Shown piece by piece: positions 1-8,893 of a stretch of DNA of 52,640 nucleotides. This DNA comes from an uncultured Pelagibacteraceae bacterium (GTDB lineage: Bacteria; Pseudomonadota; Alphaproteobacteria; Pelagibacterales; Pelagibacteraceae). Both the position numbers and the translations under genes were made by a program. Location: NCBI GenBank assembly GCA_902615425.1, contig CACMPD010000008.1, forward strand, positions 1 to 52,640. The letters are read 5' to 3'. The notes below the pieces were generated by a model. That model worked only from the letters and a program-made list of their open reading frames with translations. It made no database searches and was not told the DNA's origin. Position 1 is the stretch's first letter, and each line of letters starts with the position of its first letter.

Positions 1-681
1 GAAAAGATAATCAAAATTTTCGATCTAGAGGATAGTTCAAAAATGGAGGCTATTTCTTTGATTAAATCTATTTATAAAATGTTTGTTAAAACAGACGCAA
101 ATATGGTTGAAGTTAATCCATTAATTTTAACAAAAGAAAAAAAAATTGTTTGTCTAGACGCAAAAATAAATTTTGACAGCAATGCTTTATTTAGACATCC
201 GGAGATTTTAAATCTTAGAGATCTAAATGAGGAAGACCCTATAGAGATCGAAGCTAGTAAACACGATTTAGCTTATATAAAATTAGATGGAAGTATTGGT
301 TGTATGGTAAATGGAGCTGGTTTAGCAATGGCTACAATGGATATAATAAAGTTATACGGAGAAGAGCCAGCGAATTTTCTAGATGTTGGTGGAGGAGCGT
401 CAAAGGAGAAAGTTTCTGCAGCCTTTAAAATAATTTTGTCAGATAAAAATGTTAAAGGTATTTTAATCAATATTTTTGGTGGCATCATGAGATGTGATGT
501 TCTTGCCCAAGGTGTGGTTGATGCAGCAAAAGAAATCAATATCAATGTTCCTTTGGTAGTGAGATTAGCTGGCACAAATTTTAAAGAAGGAAAAACTATA
601 TTAGACAATTCTGGATTAAAGCTTATCTCTGCTGAAAATTTAGATGATGCAGCAAATAAAATTGTTAAGGCTATAAAATAA
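1..681 (+). CDS. sucC: Succinyl-CoA synthetase (ADP-forming) beta subunit, 3' part
   Basis: This is the C-terminal part of the beta subunit of succinyl-CoA ligase, the TCA step that converts succinyl-CoA to succinate with formation of ATP. The frame is open from base 1, so the gene starts left of the window and about 227 codons are visible. It covers the end of the ATP-grasp region (EVNPLIL, then a CLDAKINFD stretch) and the CoA-ligase domain with LDVGGGA and the [11 protein letters not shown] motif. The stop overlaps the sucD start by one base (TAATG), so the two subunits are probably translationally coupled. Assignment is certain from motifs and from the sucCDAB-lpdA order. Confidence 0.97.
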   Translation, partial: EKIIKIFDLEDSSKMEAISLIKSIYKMFVKTDANMVEVNPLILTKEKKIVCLDAKINFDSNALFRHPEILNLRDLNEEDPIEIEASKHDLAYIKLDGSIGCMVNGAGLAMATMDIIKLYGEEPANFLDVGGGASKEKVSAAFKIILSDKNVKGILINIFGGIMRCDVLAQGVVDAAKEININVPLVVRLAGTNFKEGKTILDNSGLKLISAENLDDAANKIVKAIK

Positions 682-1556
682 TGTCAGTTCTTGTAAACAA
701 AGAAACTAGATTAATTTGTCAGGGTTTTACTGGGTCACATGGAACATTTCACTCTGAGCAAGCAATTAAATATGGAACAAAATTAGTAGGTGGAGTCACT
801 CCTAAAAAAGGAGGACAAAAACATTTAGGATTACCAGTTTTTAATACAGTTAAAGAGGCTAAAAACTCTGAGGGCGCCAACGCCACGATGATATATGTGC
901 CAGCGAAGTTTGCTGCTGCAGCAATCATTGAGGCAATAGAGGCATCAATCGAGTTAATTGTTTGCATTACTGAAGGAATCCCAATTCAAGATATGTTGAG
1001 AGTTAAACAGAAATTACTAAAATCAAATTCCAGATTAATTGGACCTAATTGTCCAGGAATAATAACTCCTGATGAATGTAAAATTGGTATTATGCCAGGC
1101 AATATCCACAAAAAAGGTTCAGTTGGTATTGTCTCTAGATCTGGGACTTTAACCTATGAGGCAGTTGCTCAAACCACAGAAAATGGATTAGGTCAATCTA
1201 CTTGTATAGGTATTGGTGGAGATCCAATAAATGGTACAAATTTTATTGATTGCTTAGATTTATTTTTGAATGATGACGAAACAGAGTCTATTTTAATGAT
1301 AGGAGAAATTGGAGGAACAGCCGAAGAGGAAGCAGCAGAATTTATTCGAAATCACAAAATAAAAAAACCAATTGTTGGCTTTATAGCTGGTATAACAGCA
1401 CCACCAGGTCGTAGAATGGGCCATGCTGGTGCAATCATTTCAGGGGGCAAAGGTGGCGCTAAAGATAAGATTAAAAAGATGGAAGATTGTGGGATAACAA
1501 TGGCGAATTCTCCATCCAAAATTGGAAAAACACTGTTCGATAAATTGTCTGATTGA
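681..1556 (+). CDS. sucD: Succinyl-CoA synthetase alpha subunit
   Basis: Alpha subunit of succinyl-CoA ligase; it binds CoA and carries the phosphohistidine intermediate. At 291 residues it has the normal family length. The CoA-binding Rossmann domain begins with [15 protein letters not shown] (residues 14-28). The GPNCPG motif is at 121-126, and the active-site histidine is H248 within [10 protein letters not shown]. It starts on the last base of the sucC stop. About 35 bases separate it from sucA; that gap contains only a weak 5-base inverted repeat, so sucCD and sucAB-lpdA probably form one transcript. Confidence 0.97.
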   Translation: MSVLVNKETRLICQGFTGSHGTFHSEQAIKYGTKLVGGVTPKKGGQKHLGLPVFNTVKEAKNSEGANATMIYVPAKFAAAAIIEAIEASIELIVCITEGIPIQDMLRVKQKLLKSNSRLIGPNCPGIITPDECKIGIMPGNIHKKGSVGIVSRSGTLTYEAVAQTTENGLGQSTCIGIGGDPINGTNFIDCLDLFLNDDETESILMIGEIGGTAEEEAAEFIRNHKIKKPIVGFIAGITAPPGRRMGHAGAIISGGKGGAKDKIKKMEDCGITMANSPSKIGKTLFDKLSD

Positions 1557-1591
1557 AAAATTTCTTAGTCAGTTTATATTGACTTTACATA

Positions 1592-4465
1592 ATGTCTTCT
1601 TCTAAAAATTTAGAATTAAAAAAAACAGCATTTCTCAATAAATCAAACAGCGCTTTCATCGAAGAAATGTACTTAAAATTTGTAAATAATGATCCTGAAT
1701 TACCTGATAGCTGGAGAAAATATTTTAAGGAAGTTGGCGATGAAGACGATATAATTGTAAATGAAATCAATGGTCCTTCGTGGAGTCCTTCTAAGAAAGT
1801 TTCAATAAATAAAAAGCAAAATTTTGAAAATCAAATCACAGAGCAAAATGATGATGATATAATTAAATCAAATACAAATTCAATTAAAGCTGTTGCGATG
1901 ATCAGGTCGTATAGACAAAGAGGTCATCTTATTGCAAAGTTAGACCCATTAGGATTGTTAAAAACAGATTATTTAGAGGAACTTCATCCAGAGTCTTATG
2001 GATTTAAAAAAGAAGATTATCAAAAAAAAATTTTCTTAGACAATGTCATTAATAAGCAATACTCAAATATTAATGAGATATTAAAATTCTTAAAAGAAAA
2101 GTATTGTGGTTCTTTAGGTTATGAATATATGCACATTTCAAATCCCACTGAAAGAAAATGGTTTAGAGATCGTGTTGAAAAGACTGATGATTTCAATTTT
2201 ACACAAAATGGTAAAGAGGCAATTCTTAACAAACTGATTCAAGCTGAGGGTTTTGAAAAATTTCTTCATACAAAATATGTTGGGACCAAAAGATTTGGTC
2301 TTGATGGTGGTGAAAGCTTAATTCCTGCACTTGAACAAATAATTAAAATTGGCGGTCAGTCAAATATTAGAGAAGTTAAAATCGGGATGTCTCATAGAGG
2401 TCGACTTAATGTATTAGCTAATGTTCTTCAAAAATCTTATAAAAGAATATTTAATGAGTTTGCGGGAGAAATAAGTTCAAAGTCTAAAGATGATACTGGA
2501 GATGTCAAATATCATTTAGGTGCTTCATCTAATAGAGAGTTTGATGGAAATTCAGTTCATGTTAGTTTGACCGATAATCCTTCACATTTAGAAGCAGTAA
2601 ATCCAGTCGTCTTAGGGCAAACTAGAGCGAAACAATTTTTTCATAAAGATAAAGAGAGAAAAAAAGTAATTCCGATTCTTATTCATGGAGATGCAGCTTT
2701 TGCTGGACAAGGAGTAGTTGCTGAATGCTTTGCAATGTCTGGTCTTCCAGGACATAACACTGGTGGCACAATTCATATTATCGTAAACAATCAAATAGGT
2801 TTTACAACAAGCCCAAGATTTGCGAGATCTTCGCCATATCCATCTGATATAGCTAAAATGGTTGAAGCTCCAATTATTCATGTTAATGGTGACGACCCGG
2901 AAGCAGTTGTTTATGCAGCAAGAATTGCAACAGATTTTAGATTAAAATTTAATAGAGATGTTGTCATTGATTTAATTTGCTACAGAAGATTTGGACATAA
3001 TGAGGGTGACGAGCCTTCATTTACTCAGCCTTTAATGTATAAAAAGATAAGATCTCATCCCTCAACTATTAAAGTTTATGGTGAAAAACTGGTAAGTGAA
3101 GGATCAATTACAAATGATTATTTAAATAACTCTATAAAAAAATTTAAAGATCTTTTAGATGATCAATTTAAAAATGCAAAAAATTATAAACCAAAAATAG
3201 AGTGGTTCGAGGGAACCTGGTCAAGATATAGACCAGAGCGAGGAAAAGACAAAAGAGGAGTAACAGGTTCTGACACCAAAAAATTAAGAAATATTTCCGA
3301 TAAAATAAATACAATACCGACTGAAATCAATATTCACAAAACAATTACAAAAATTCTAGAGAATCGTAGAATTTCAGTTTCTAATGGCAAAGACATAGAC
3401 TGGTCTACTGCAGAGTCTTTAGCTTTTGGTTCACTGTTGGAGGAGGGTTATCCAGTAAGACTTGTAGGTCAAGATTCAGGAAGGGGAACATTTAGTCAAA
3501 GACATTCTGTTTTAAGAAATCAAATAGATAATTCGAGATATATCCCTTTAAATAATATTTCTAATAAACAAAAAAATTTTGAAATAGTAGATAGTTTTTT
3601 ATCGGAATTAGCTGTTTTAGGGTTTGAATATGGATATAGTTTAGTTGAACCTAATACTCTTACTATCTGGGAGGCTCAATTTGGAGATTTCGCTAATGGT
3701 GCGCAAGTGGTTATCGATCAATTCATAGCTTCTGGTGAACGAAAGTGGTCAAGAGCGTCTGGTCTAGTAATGCTGTTACCACATGGATATGAGGGACAAG
3801 GACCCGAGCATTCATCAGCAAGGTTAGAAAGGTTTTTACAATTATGTTCAAATGACAATATGCAAGTCATGAATTGCACAACTCCTGCAAATTATTTTCA
3901 TGCTTTAAGAAGACAAATGCATAGAGATTTTAGAAAACCATTAATTATTATGACCCCTAAATCTTTATTACGTCATAAATATTGTGTTTCCAATTTGGAT
4001 GATTTTAGTAAAAAAAATTCATTTCATAGAGTTTTATGGGATCATGCCATCGATCCGAAAGTAAAAGGATTTATTAAACTAAAAAAACCAAAAGATATTG
4101 AAAAAGTGATTCTTTGCTCTGGAAAAGTCTACTTTGATTTACTTGAAGCGAGAGAAAAAATAAAAAAAGACAACGTGGTGTTATATCGGATTGAACAACT
4201 TTACCCTTTTCCTGCAAAAGCACTTGCTAATGAGCTCAAACCATATGCAAAAAAAGCAAAATTTTATTGGTGTCAAGAAGAACCAAAAAATATGGGTGCT
4301 TGGTTTTCAGTCAGAGACTATATCCAATGGACATTAGATAATATAAAGGCTAAGAATAGTATAATTTCTTATATTGGAAGAAGTCCAGATGCATCACCTG
4401 CAACAGGATATGCCAAAAGACATGTTTCTCAACAACAAGAAATTATAAAGAAAGTTTTTGAATAA
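1592..4465 (+). CDS. sucA: 2-oxoglutarate dehydrogenase E1 component
   Basis: Thiamine-diphosphate-dependent E1 of the 2-oxoglutarate dehydrogenase complex, which decarboxylates 2-oxoglutarate and passes the succinyl group to the lipoyl arm of SucB. The 957 residues match bacterial E1o length. The N-terminal segment has the E1o-type start (FIEEMYLKFVNNDPELPDSW). The ThDP/metal-binding motif HGDAAFAGQG is at 365-374, followed by VNNQIGFTT. The C-terminal half has HGYEGQGPEHSSARLERFLQ, diagnostic of E1o, and ends with EEPKNMGAW. It is followed six bases later by sucB. Confidence 0.98.
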   Translation: MSSSKNLELKKTAFLNKSNSAFIEEMYLKFVNNDPELPDSWRKYFKEVGDEDDIIVNEINGPSWSPSKKVSINKKQNFENQITEQNDDDIIKSNTNSIKAVAMIRSYRQRGHLIAKLDPLGLLKTDYLEELHPESYGFKKEDYQKKIFLDNVINKQYSNINEILKFLKEKYCGSLGYEYMHISNPTERKWFRDRVEKTDDFNFTQNGKEAILNKLIQAEGFEKFLHTKYVGTKRFGLDGGESLIPALEQIIKIGGQSNIREVKIGMSHRGRLNVLANVLQKSYKRIFNEFAGEISSKSKDDTGDVKYHLGASSNREFDGNSVHVSLTDNPSHLEAVNPVVLGQTRAKQFFHKDKERKKVIPILIHGDAAFAGQGVVAECFAMSGLPGHNTGGTIHIIVNNQIGFTTSPRFARSSPYPSDIAKMVEAPIIHVNGDDPEAVVYAARIATDFRLKFNRDVVIDLICYRRFGHNEGDEPSFTQPLMYKKIRSHPSTIKVYGEKLVSEGSITNDYLNNSIKKFKDLLDDQFKNAKNYKPKIEWFEGTWSRYRPERGKDKRGVTGSDTKKLRNISDKINTIPTEINIHKTITKILENRRISVSNGKDIDWSTAESLAFGSLLEEGYPVRLVGQDSGRGTFSQRHSVLRNQIDNSRYIPLNNISNKQKNFEIVDSFLSELAVLGFEYGYSLVEPNTLTIWEAQFGDFANGAQVVIDQFIASGERKWSRASGLVMLLPHGYEGQGPEHSSARLERFLQLCSNDNMQVMNCTTPANYFHALRRQMHRDFRKPLIIMTPKSLLRHKYCVSNLDDFSKKNSFHRVLWDHAIDPKVKGFIKLKKPKDIEKVILCSGKVYFDLLEAREKIKKDNVVLYRIEQLYPFPAKALANELKPYAKKAKFYWCQEEPKNMGAWFSVRDYIQWTLDNIKAKNSIISYIGRSPDASPATGYAKRHVSQQQEIIKKVFE

Positions 4466-4471
4466 ATATTA

Positions 4472-5758
4472 ATGAGTGAAAAGATATTAGTTCCAGTTCT
4501 TGGGGAAAGTATCACAGAGGCAACTGTCTCTAAGTGGTTAAAAAATGAAGGCGACTCCGTTGAAGCTGATGAACCACTTGTTGAACTAGAAACTGATAAA
4601 GTAAATTTAGAGGTTCCTTCTCCAGTATCTGGAGTTCTTACAAAAATAAATTCAAAAAATGGATCGGTCGTTGAAGTTGGTGCTGATTTAGGATCCGTTT
4701 CAGAGAGCGAGAACAAATCAAAAGAAAATCAGGAAATTAAAAAAATACAACCCACTGTAAAAGTGGATAAAGATAATTTGATAGATGAAGATGATAAAGA
4801 TGAGGAGATGAAAGTTTTTCAAGATAATGTTGAAGAAGAGAAGCCATTAGTTCTTACAAAAGAGGTAGCACCTTTAAAAGTAGAAGCTGAAATAAAAATC
4901 GATGAAACTTTGTCTCCAGCAGTAAGAAAAATTGTTACTGAAAATAAAATAGATATCAGTTCTGTCAAAGGTTCAGGAAAAGATGGCAGAGTTTTAAAAG
5001 GCGATCTAATAAATTTAATGGGCGTCAATCCTCCTCCATCTGAAAGAAAAATAAAATATGGTCAAGAAGAAAGAATTAAAATGACCAGGTTAAGACAAAC
5101 TATTGCTAAGAGATTAAAACAAGCACAGGATAATGCAGCCTTACTGACAACATTTAATGAAGTTGATATGTCAAATGTAATGGCAATGAGGAAAGAAAAT
5201 CAAGATGATTTTCAAAATCGCTATGGGGTAAAATTGGGGTTTATGTCCTTTTTCGTTAAAGCAAGTATAGTAGCATTAAAAAATTTCCCAGCGATAAACG
5301 CTGAAATTGAAGGTGATACAATTGTTTATAAAAATTATTATAATATAAGTTTTGCAGTTGGCACTGAAAAAGGATTGGTCGTACCAGTCCTCAAAAACGC
5401 AGATGAACTGTCTTTTGCAGATATTGAAAAAAATATTAAAGAAATTTCTGAAAAAGCAAAAAATGGGAAATTGACAATTGAAGATCTTCAAGGTGGAACT
5501 TTCACCATAAGTAATGGAGGTGTTTATGGTTCAATGCTTTCAACCCCTATTCTTAATCTTCCACAATCAGGTGTCTTAGGTATGCATAATATAGTTGATA
5601 GACCTATTGTAGTTGATGAAGAAATTAAGATCAGACCTATAATGTACTTAGCGTTATCATATGACCATAGAATTGTTGATGGTAAAGAGTCTGTTTCCTT
5701 TTTAAAAATGATAAAAGAAAATTTAGAAGAACCAAGAAGGCTATTTTTGGATATTTAA
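4472..5758 (+). CDS. sucB: Dihydrolipoamide succinyltransferase (E2 of 2-oxoglutarate dehydrogenase)
   Basis: E2 core of the 2-oxoglutarate dehydrogenase complex; it transfers succinyl from its lipoyl group to CoA. The lipoyl domain (1-77) has the modified lysine K43 in [11 protein letters not shown]. The peripheral subunit-binding domain lies at about 147-181 (LSPAVRKIV...[11 protein letters not shown]). The catalytic domain ends with YDHRIVDG, where H399 and D403 are the catalytic residues. The linker between the lipoyl and binding domains (about 80-145) is strongly acidic and charged rather than Ala/Pro-rich. The stop codon directly abuts the lpdA ATG. Confidence 0.97.
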   Translation: MSEKILVPVLGESITEATVSKWLKNEGDSVEADEPLVELETDKVNLEVPSPVSGVLTKINSKNGSVVEVGADLGSVSESENKSKENQEIKKIQPTVKVDKDNLIDEDDKDEEMKVFQDNVEEEKPLVLTKEVAPLKVEAEIKIDETLSPAVRKIVTENKIDISSVKGSGKDGRVLKGDLINLMGVNPPPSERKIKYGQEERIKMTRLRQTIAKRLKQAQDNAALLTTFNEVDMSNVMAMRKENQDDFQNRYGVKLGFMSFFVKASIVALKNFPAINAEIEGDTIVYKNYYNISFAVGTEKGLVVPVLKNADELSFADIEKNIKEISEKAKNGKLTIEDLQGGTFTISNGGVYGSMLSTPILNLPQSGVLGMHNIVDRPIVVDEEIKIRPIMYLALSYDHRIVDGKESVSFLKMIKENLEEPRRLFLDI

Positions 5759-7159
5759 ATGACAGATAAATTTCAAGCAGTAGTAATTGGTGGAGGACCT
5801 GGAGGTTATGTTTGCGCAATAAGATTGGCACAATTAGGCCTTAAAACTGCATGTATAGAATCTAGAGGTTCACTAGGTGGTACTTGTTTGAATGTTGGAT
5901 GTATTCCTTCTAAAAGTTTATTAAATTTATCTGAGGAGTTTCATAACGCACAAAGTCTATCAAATAAGGGAATTGAAATTGGTGAGGTAAAATTAAACTT
6001 GTCAAAAATGATGAAGAATAAGGACAAAGCGGTTACAATTTTGACTAAGGGAGTGGAGTTTCTTCTTAAAAAAAACAAAGTCACCTATTTTAAAGGTACC
6101 GGAAGTTTCAAATCTAAAAATGATATTGTAATCAAAGATAACGATAATAGAGAGACAATTATACAAACTGAAAATACTATAATTGCAACTGGTTCAGTTC
6201 CAGTATCATTGCCAGGAGTTGAAATTGATGAAAAAGTAATTGTTTCATCCACTGGAGCACTTAAATTAGAACAAGTCCCCAAAAAAATGGTCGTAGTTGG
6301 TGGAGGGTACATAGGTTTAGAAATGGGATCTGTATGGTCTAGACTTGGTTCAGAAGTCCATGTAGTCGAATTTCTAGATCATATCACACCAGGTATGGAT
6401 AAAGAGATTTCAAGTGAGTTTATGAAAATTTTAAAAAAACAAGGTATCAATTTTCATATGCAGCATAAAGTAGAGAAAATTAAAAAGAATAATAATAATG
6501 CAATTGTTTCAACTTTAAACGAAAATGGTATCAAAAAAGATTTTGAATGTGATGTAGTATTAATATCTGTTGGTCGAAAGCCAAATACAGAGGGACTAAA
6601 TCTTCAAAAAATTGGAGTGGAATTAGATGCAAAAAAGAGAGTAAAAACAGACAAAAATTTTAAAACTAATCAAAATAATATTTATGCGATAGGAGATGTA
6701 ATAAGTGGTCCCATGTTAGCTCATAAAGCTGAAGATGAGGGAATTGCAGTTGCAGAAAATATAGCAGGTCAATCAGGTCATGTTAACTATGATACTATTC
6801 CTGGTGTGATTTATACGAGTCCAGAAGTTGCCTCTATTGGAAAAACAGAGGAACAATTAAAAGAACTGAAAATAAATTATAAAATTGGAAAATTTTCATT
6901 TATGGCTAACTCTAGAGCAAAAGCCATTGATGACACCGAGGGTTTTGTAAAAATTCTTGCTGATGAAAAAACTGATCAAGTATTGGGAGCACACTTAATA
7001 GGTCCACACGCTGGAGAATTAATTGCTGAGATTGGAATTGCGATGGAGTTTGGAGCAAGTTCAGAAGATATAGCGCGTACATGTCATGCTCATCCTACTT
7101 TTTCAGAAGCAGTAAAAGAAGCAGCTTTATCAGTAGAGAAAAGAGCTATACACTCTTAA
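5759..7159 (+). CDS. lpdA: Dihydrolipoamide dehydrogenase (E3)
   Basis: FAD- and NAD-dependent E3 that reoxidises dihydrolipoyl groups of the oxoacid dehydrogenase complexes. The FAD-binding GGGPGG is at 11-16. The redox disulfide is C43/C48 in GGTCLNVGCIPSK. The NAD-binding GGGYIGLE lies mid-protein and the FAD-contacting AIGDV follows. The C-terminal dimer motif carries H445 and E450 (HAHPTFSE). Length 466 is typical. It abuts sucB with no gap, so it is the dedicated E3 of this operon and may be shared with other complexes elsewhere in the genome. Confidence 0.98.
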   Translation: MTDKFQAVVIGGGPGGYVCAIRLAQLGLKTACIESRGSLGGTCLNVGCIPSKSLLNLSEEFHNAQSLSNKGIEIGEVKLNLSKMMKNKDKAVTILTKGVEFLLKKNKVTYFKGTGSFKSKNDIVIKDNDNRETIIQTENTIIATGSVPVSLPGVEIDEKVIVSSTGALKLEQVPKKMVVVGGGYIGLEMGSVWSRLGSEVHVVEFLDHITPGMDKEISSEFMKILKKQGINFHMQHKVEKIKKNNNNAIVSTLNENGIKKDFECDVVLISVGRKPNTEGLNLQKIGVELDAKKRVKTDKNFKTNQNNIYAIGDVISGPMLAHKAEDEGIAVAENIAGQSGHVNYDTIPGVIYTSPEVASIGKTEEQLKELKINYKIGKFSFMANSRAKAIDDTEGFVKILADEKTDQVLGAHLIGPHAGELIAEIGIAMEFGASSEDIARTCHAHPTFSEAVKEAALSVEKRAIHS

Positions 7160-7178
7160 TTGGTAAATTTTTGGTAAA
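7160..7178 (+). repeat. Tandem 8-base direct repeat TTGGTAAA
   Basis: Two copies of TTGGTAAA at 7160-7167 and 7171-7178 start 11 bases apart, about one helical turn, in the 25-base gap between lpdA and the formyltransferase/propeller gene. The second copy ends 6 bases before the ATG. The repeat is seen directly. Whether it is a binding site, a ribosome-binding context or chance in AT-rich DNA cannot be told. Confidence 0.35.
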
Positions 7179-7184
7179 AAAATA

Positions 7185-8852
7185 ATGAAAAAAGCTAGGG
7201 TAGGTATAATTGTTGATAACCTAAACTCATCGAAACAAATTTTTGACTTTATTACGGCGTCACAAAAATCAAATAATTATGAAGTAAGCCATATTATAAT
7301 TCAAAAAATTAGTTCAAAAAAAAATCAAAATTTTTTTGAAAAATCATCAGAGTATATAAAAAGAAGAGGTTTTAAAAAATTTGTATCTGCTGCTGGATTT
7401 AAAATGTTGACCATATTAGAGTCAATGATTTTAAAGAGATTTAAAGTTTTTTCAGATTTCTTTGATGAGTATTCTCTTAAAGAATTTAATATTGAATCAA
7501 TTGAAGTTGAACCAGAAATATCAGAAAATGGTCTTTTTTATACTTATACTGAAATTGATTTACAAAAAATTAGATCACTAAATTTAAATCTTTTAATACG
7601 TGGTGGATCTGGAATTTTAAAAGGAGAAATTTTAGAACTTTGCAAAAATGGCATAATTTCATTTCATCATGGTGATAATGATTTTTATCGTGGTGGACCA
7701 CCGGGATTTTGGGAAATAATCAATAAAGAAACAAGAACTGGATTTATAATACAAAGACTTGGAAATGAGCTTGATAATGGTGAAGTATTATTTAAAGGTT
7801 ATTTTACTACTCATTGGATTTATACAATAAATTTAATTAATCTCTTGGAAAAATCTAATATTTTTCTACATCACACAGTTGATGAAATAACATCACATAA
7901 CCCTAAGGAAAGACTTAAATTTGAGAAAAAAACTACAGGGAAAATTTATTCAATACCTTCACTATATATTTTATTATCCTATTTATTTTCTACTTTAAAA
8001 AAAATTTTAATTAAGATTTTAAATAAAAATTTTTTGCATAATTATAAATGGAATATTGCCTATAAATTTACGAATGAATGGCAGGGTGTAAACCTTAACC
8101 AAACAAAAATAATACCTAATCCTCCAAGCAGATACCTTGCAGATCCTTTTATTATCAAAAAAGGAGATAATCACTATTGTTTTGTTGAGGATTATAATTG
8201 TAAGACTAATAAGGGTTGTATTTCTGCTTACGAAATTAATAATGATTCATTCAAAGAACTGGGGGTAGTGCTAGAAGAAAATTTTCATCTTTCTTATCCA
8301 TTTTTATTTCATCACGAAAAAGAATTATATATGTGTCCAGAAACACATGAGGCCAAAGATATAAGATTGTATAAATGTGTCGATTTTCCTCTAAAGTGGA
8401 AATTTGCTAAAACTCTAATAAAAAATGTTTCAGCAGTAGATACTAATATTTTTTATAAAGATAAAAAATGGTGGTTGCTTACTACTTTATCAAATAGTTC
8501 TTTATTAGATCATAACTCTCAATTACACGTTTTTAGCAGTGAAAATATTCTTTCTGATGATTGGAAACCTCATAAAAAAAATCCAGTAATATTTGATCCT
8601 TTTTTTGCAAGAAATGCTGGATTAATAATTGAAGATAATAATTTTTATAGAGTTTATCAAAAACCGGGTTTCAATAGATATGGCGAATCATTGGGGGTAG
8701 CAAAAATTGAAGAATTAAATGAAGATAATTATAAAGAACAGAGTAAATTTGAAGTTTCACCTAATTTTTTAAAAGATATTGAAGGCACGCATACATACAA
8801 TTTTTCTAATGGTCTTTTAGTTTTAGACTTTTTAAAAACTTCAAAAAAATAA
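7185..8852 (+). CDS. Formyltransferase-like domain fused to a GINT1/GH43-like beta-propeller domain
   Basis: A two-domain protein of 555 residues whose function I do not know. The N-terminal part (about 1-250) resembles the formyltransferase fold (methionyl-tRNA and sugar formyltransferases). The segment SFHHGDNDFYRGGPPGFWEI (159-178) aligns with the catalytic loop, and RLGNELDNGEVLFKG (191-205) supplies the conserved Asp (D197). The usual Asn of the N-x-H motif is Ser (S159) while H161 is kept. A basic and hydrophobic linker follows at 255-290. Residues about 315-555 look like a five-bladed propeller (RYLADPFI, CFVEDY, YPFLF, MCPETHE, KWWLLTT, GTHTYNF) of the kind found in glucosamine inositolphosphorylceramide transferase N-termini and GH43-like proteins. 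No signal peptide is evident. It sits alone between lpdA and priA. A role in modifying a surface sugar is inference. Confidence 0.75.
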   Translation: MKKARVGIIVDNLNSSKQIFDFITASQKSNNYEVSHIIIQKISSKKNQNFFEKSSEYIKRRGFKKFVSAAGFKMLTILESMILKRFKVFSDFFDEYSLKEFNIESIEVEPEISENGLFYTYTEIDLQKIRSLNLNLLIRGGSGILKGEILELCKNGIISFHHGDNDFYRGGPPGFWEIINKETRTGFIIQRLGNELDNGEVLFKGYFTTHWIYTINLINLLEKSNIFLHHTVDEITSHNPKERLKFEKKTTGKIYSIPSLYILLSYLFSTLKKILIKILNKNFLHNYKWNIAYKFTNEWQGVNLNQTKIIPNPPSRYLADPFIIKKGDNHYCFVEDYNCKTNKGCISAYEINNDSFKELGVVLEENFHLSYPFLFHHEKELYMCPETHEAKDIRLYKCVDFPLKWKFAKTLIKNVSAVDTNIFYKDKKWWLLTTLSNSSLLDHNSQLHVFSSENILSDDWKPHKKNPVIFDPFFARNAGLIIEDNNFYRVYQKPGFNRYGESLGVAKIEELNEDNYKEQSKFEVSPNFLKDIEGTHTYNFSNGLLVLDFLKTSKK

Positions 8853-8882
8853 AACTAAATAATAAATATTTATAAGTTGTTA

Positions 8883-8888
8883 TATAAT
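8883..8888 (+). promoter_or_regulatory. Candidate -10 box just before priA
   Basis: A perfect TATAAT lies five bases before the priA ATG at 8894. No good -35 box is visible at the usual spacing. If the box is used, transcription would begin at or next to the start codon and give a leaderless mRNA; no Shine-Dalgarno sequence is evident. In AT-rich DNA a chance match is possible. Confidence 0.35.
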
Positions 8889-8893
8889 AAACT

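Noticed and set aside
1567..1584. AGTCA...TGACT inverted repeat between sucD and sucA
   Set aside because: Five base pairs with an eight-base loop and no following U-run; expected by chance.
2612..2881. Antisense frame within sucA
   Set aside because: Shadow of the sucA coding sequence, with no family motif or start context; the same applies to the other short opposite-strand frames.
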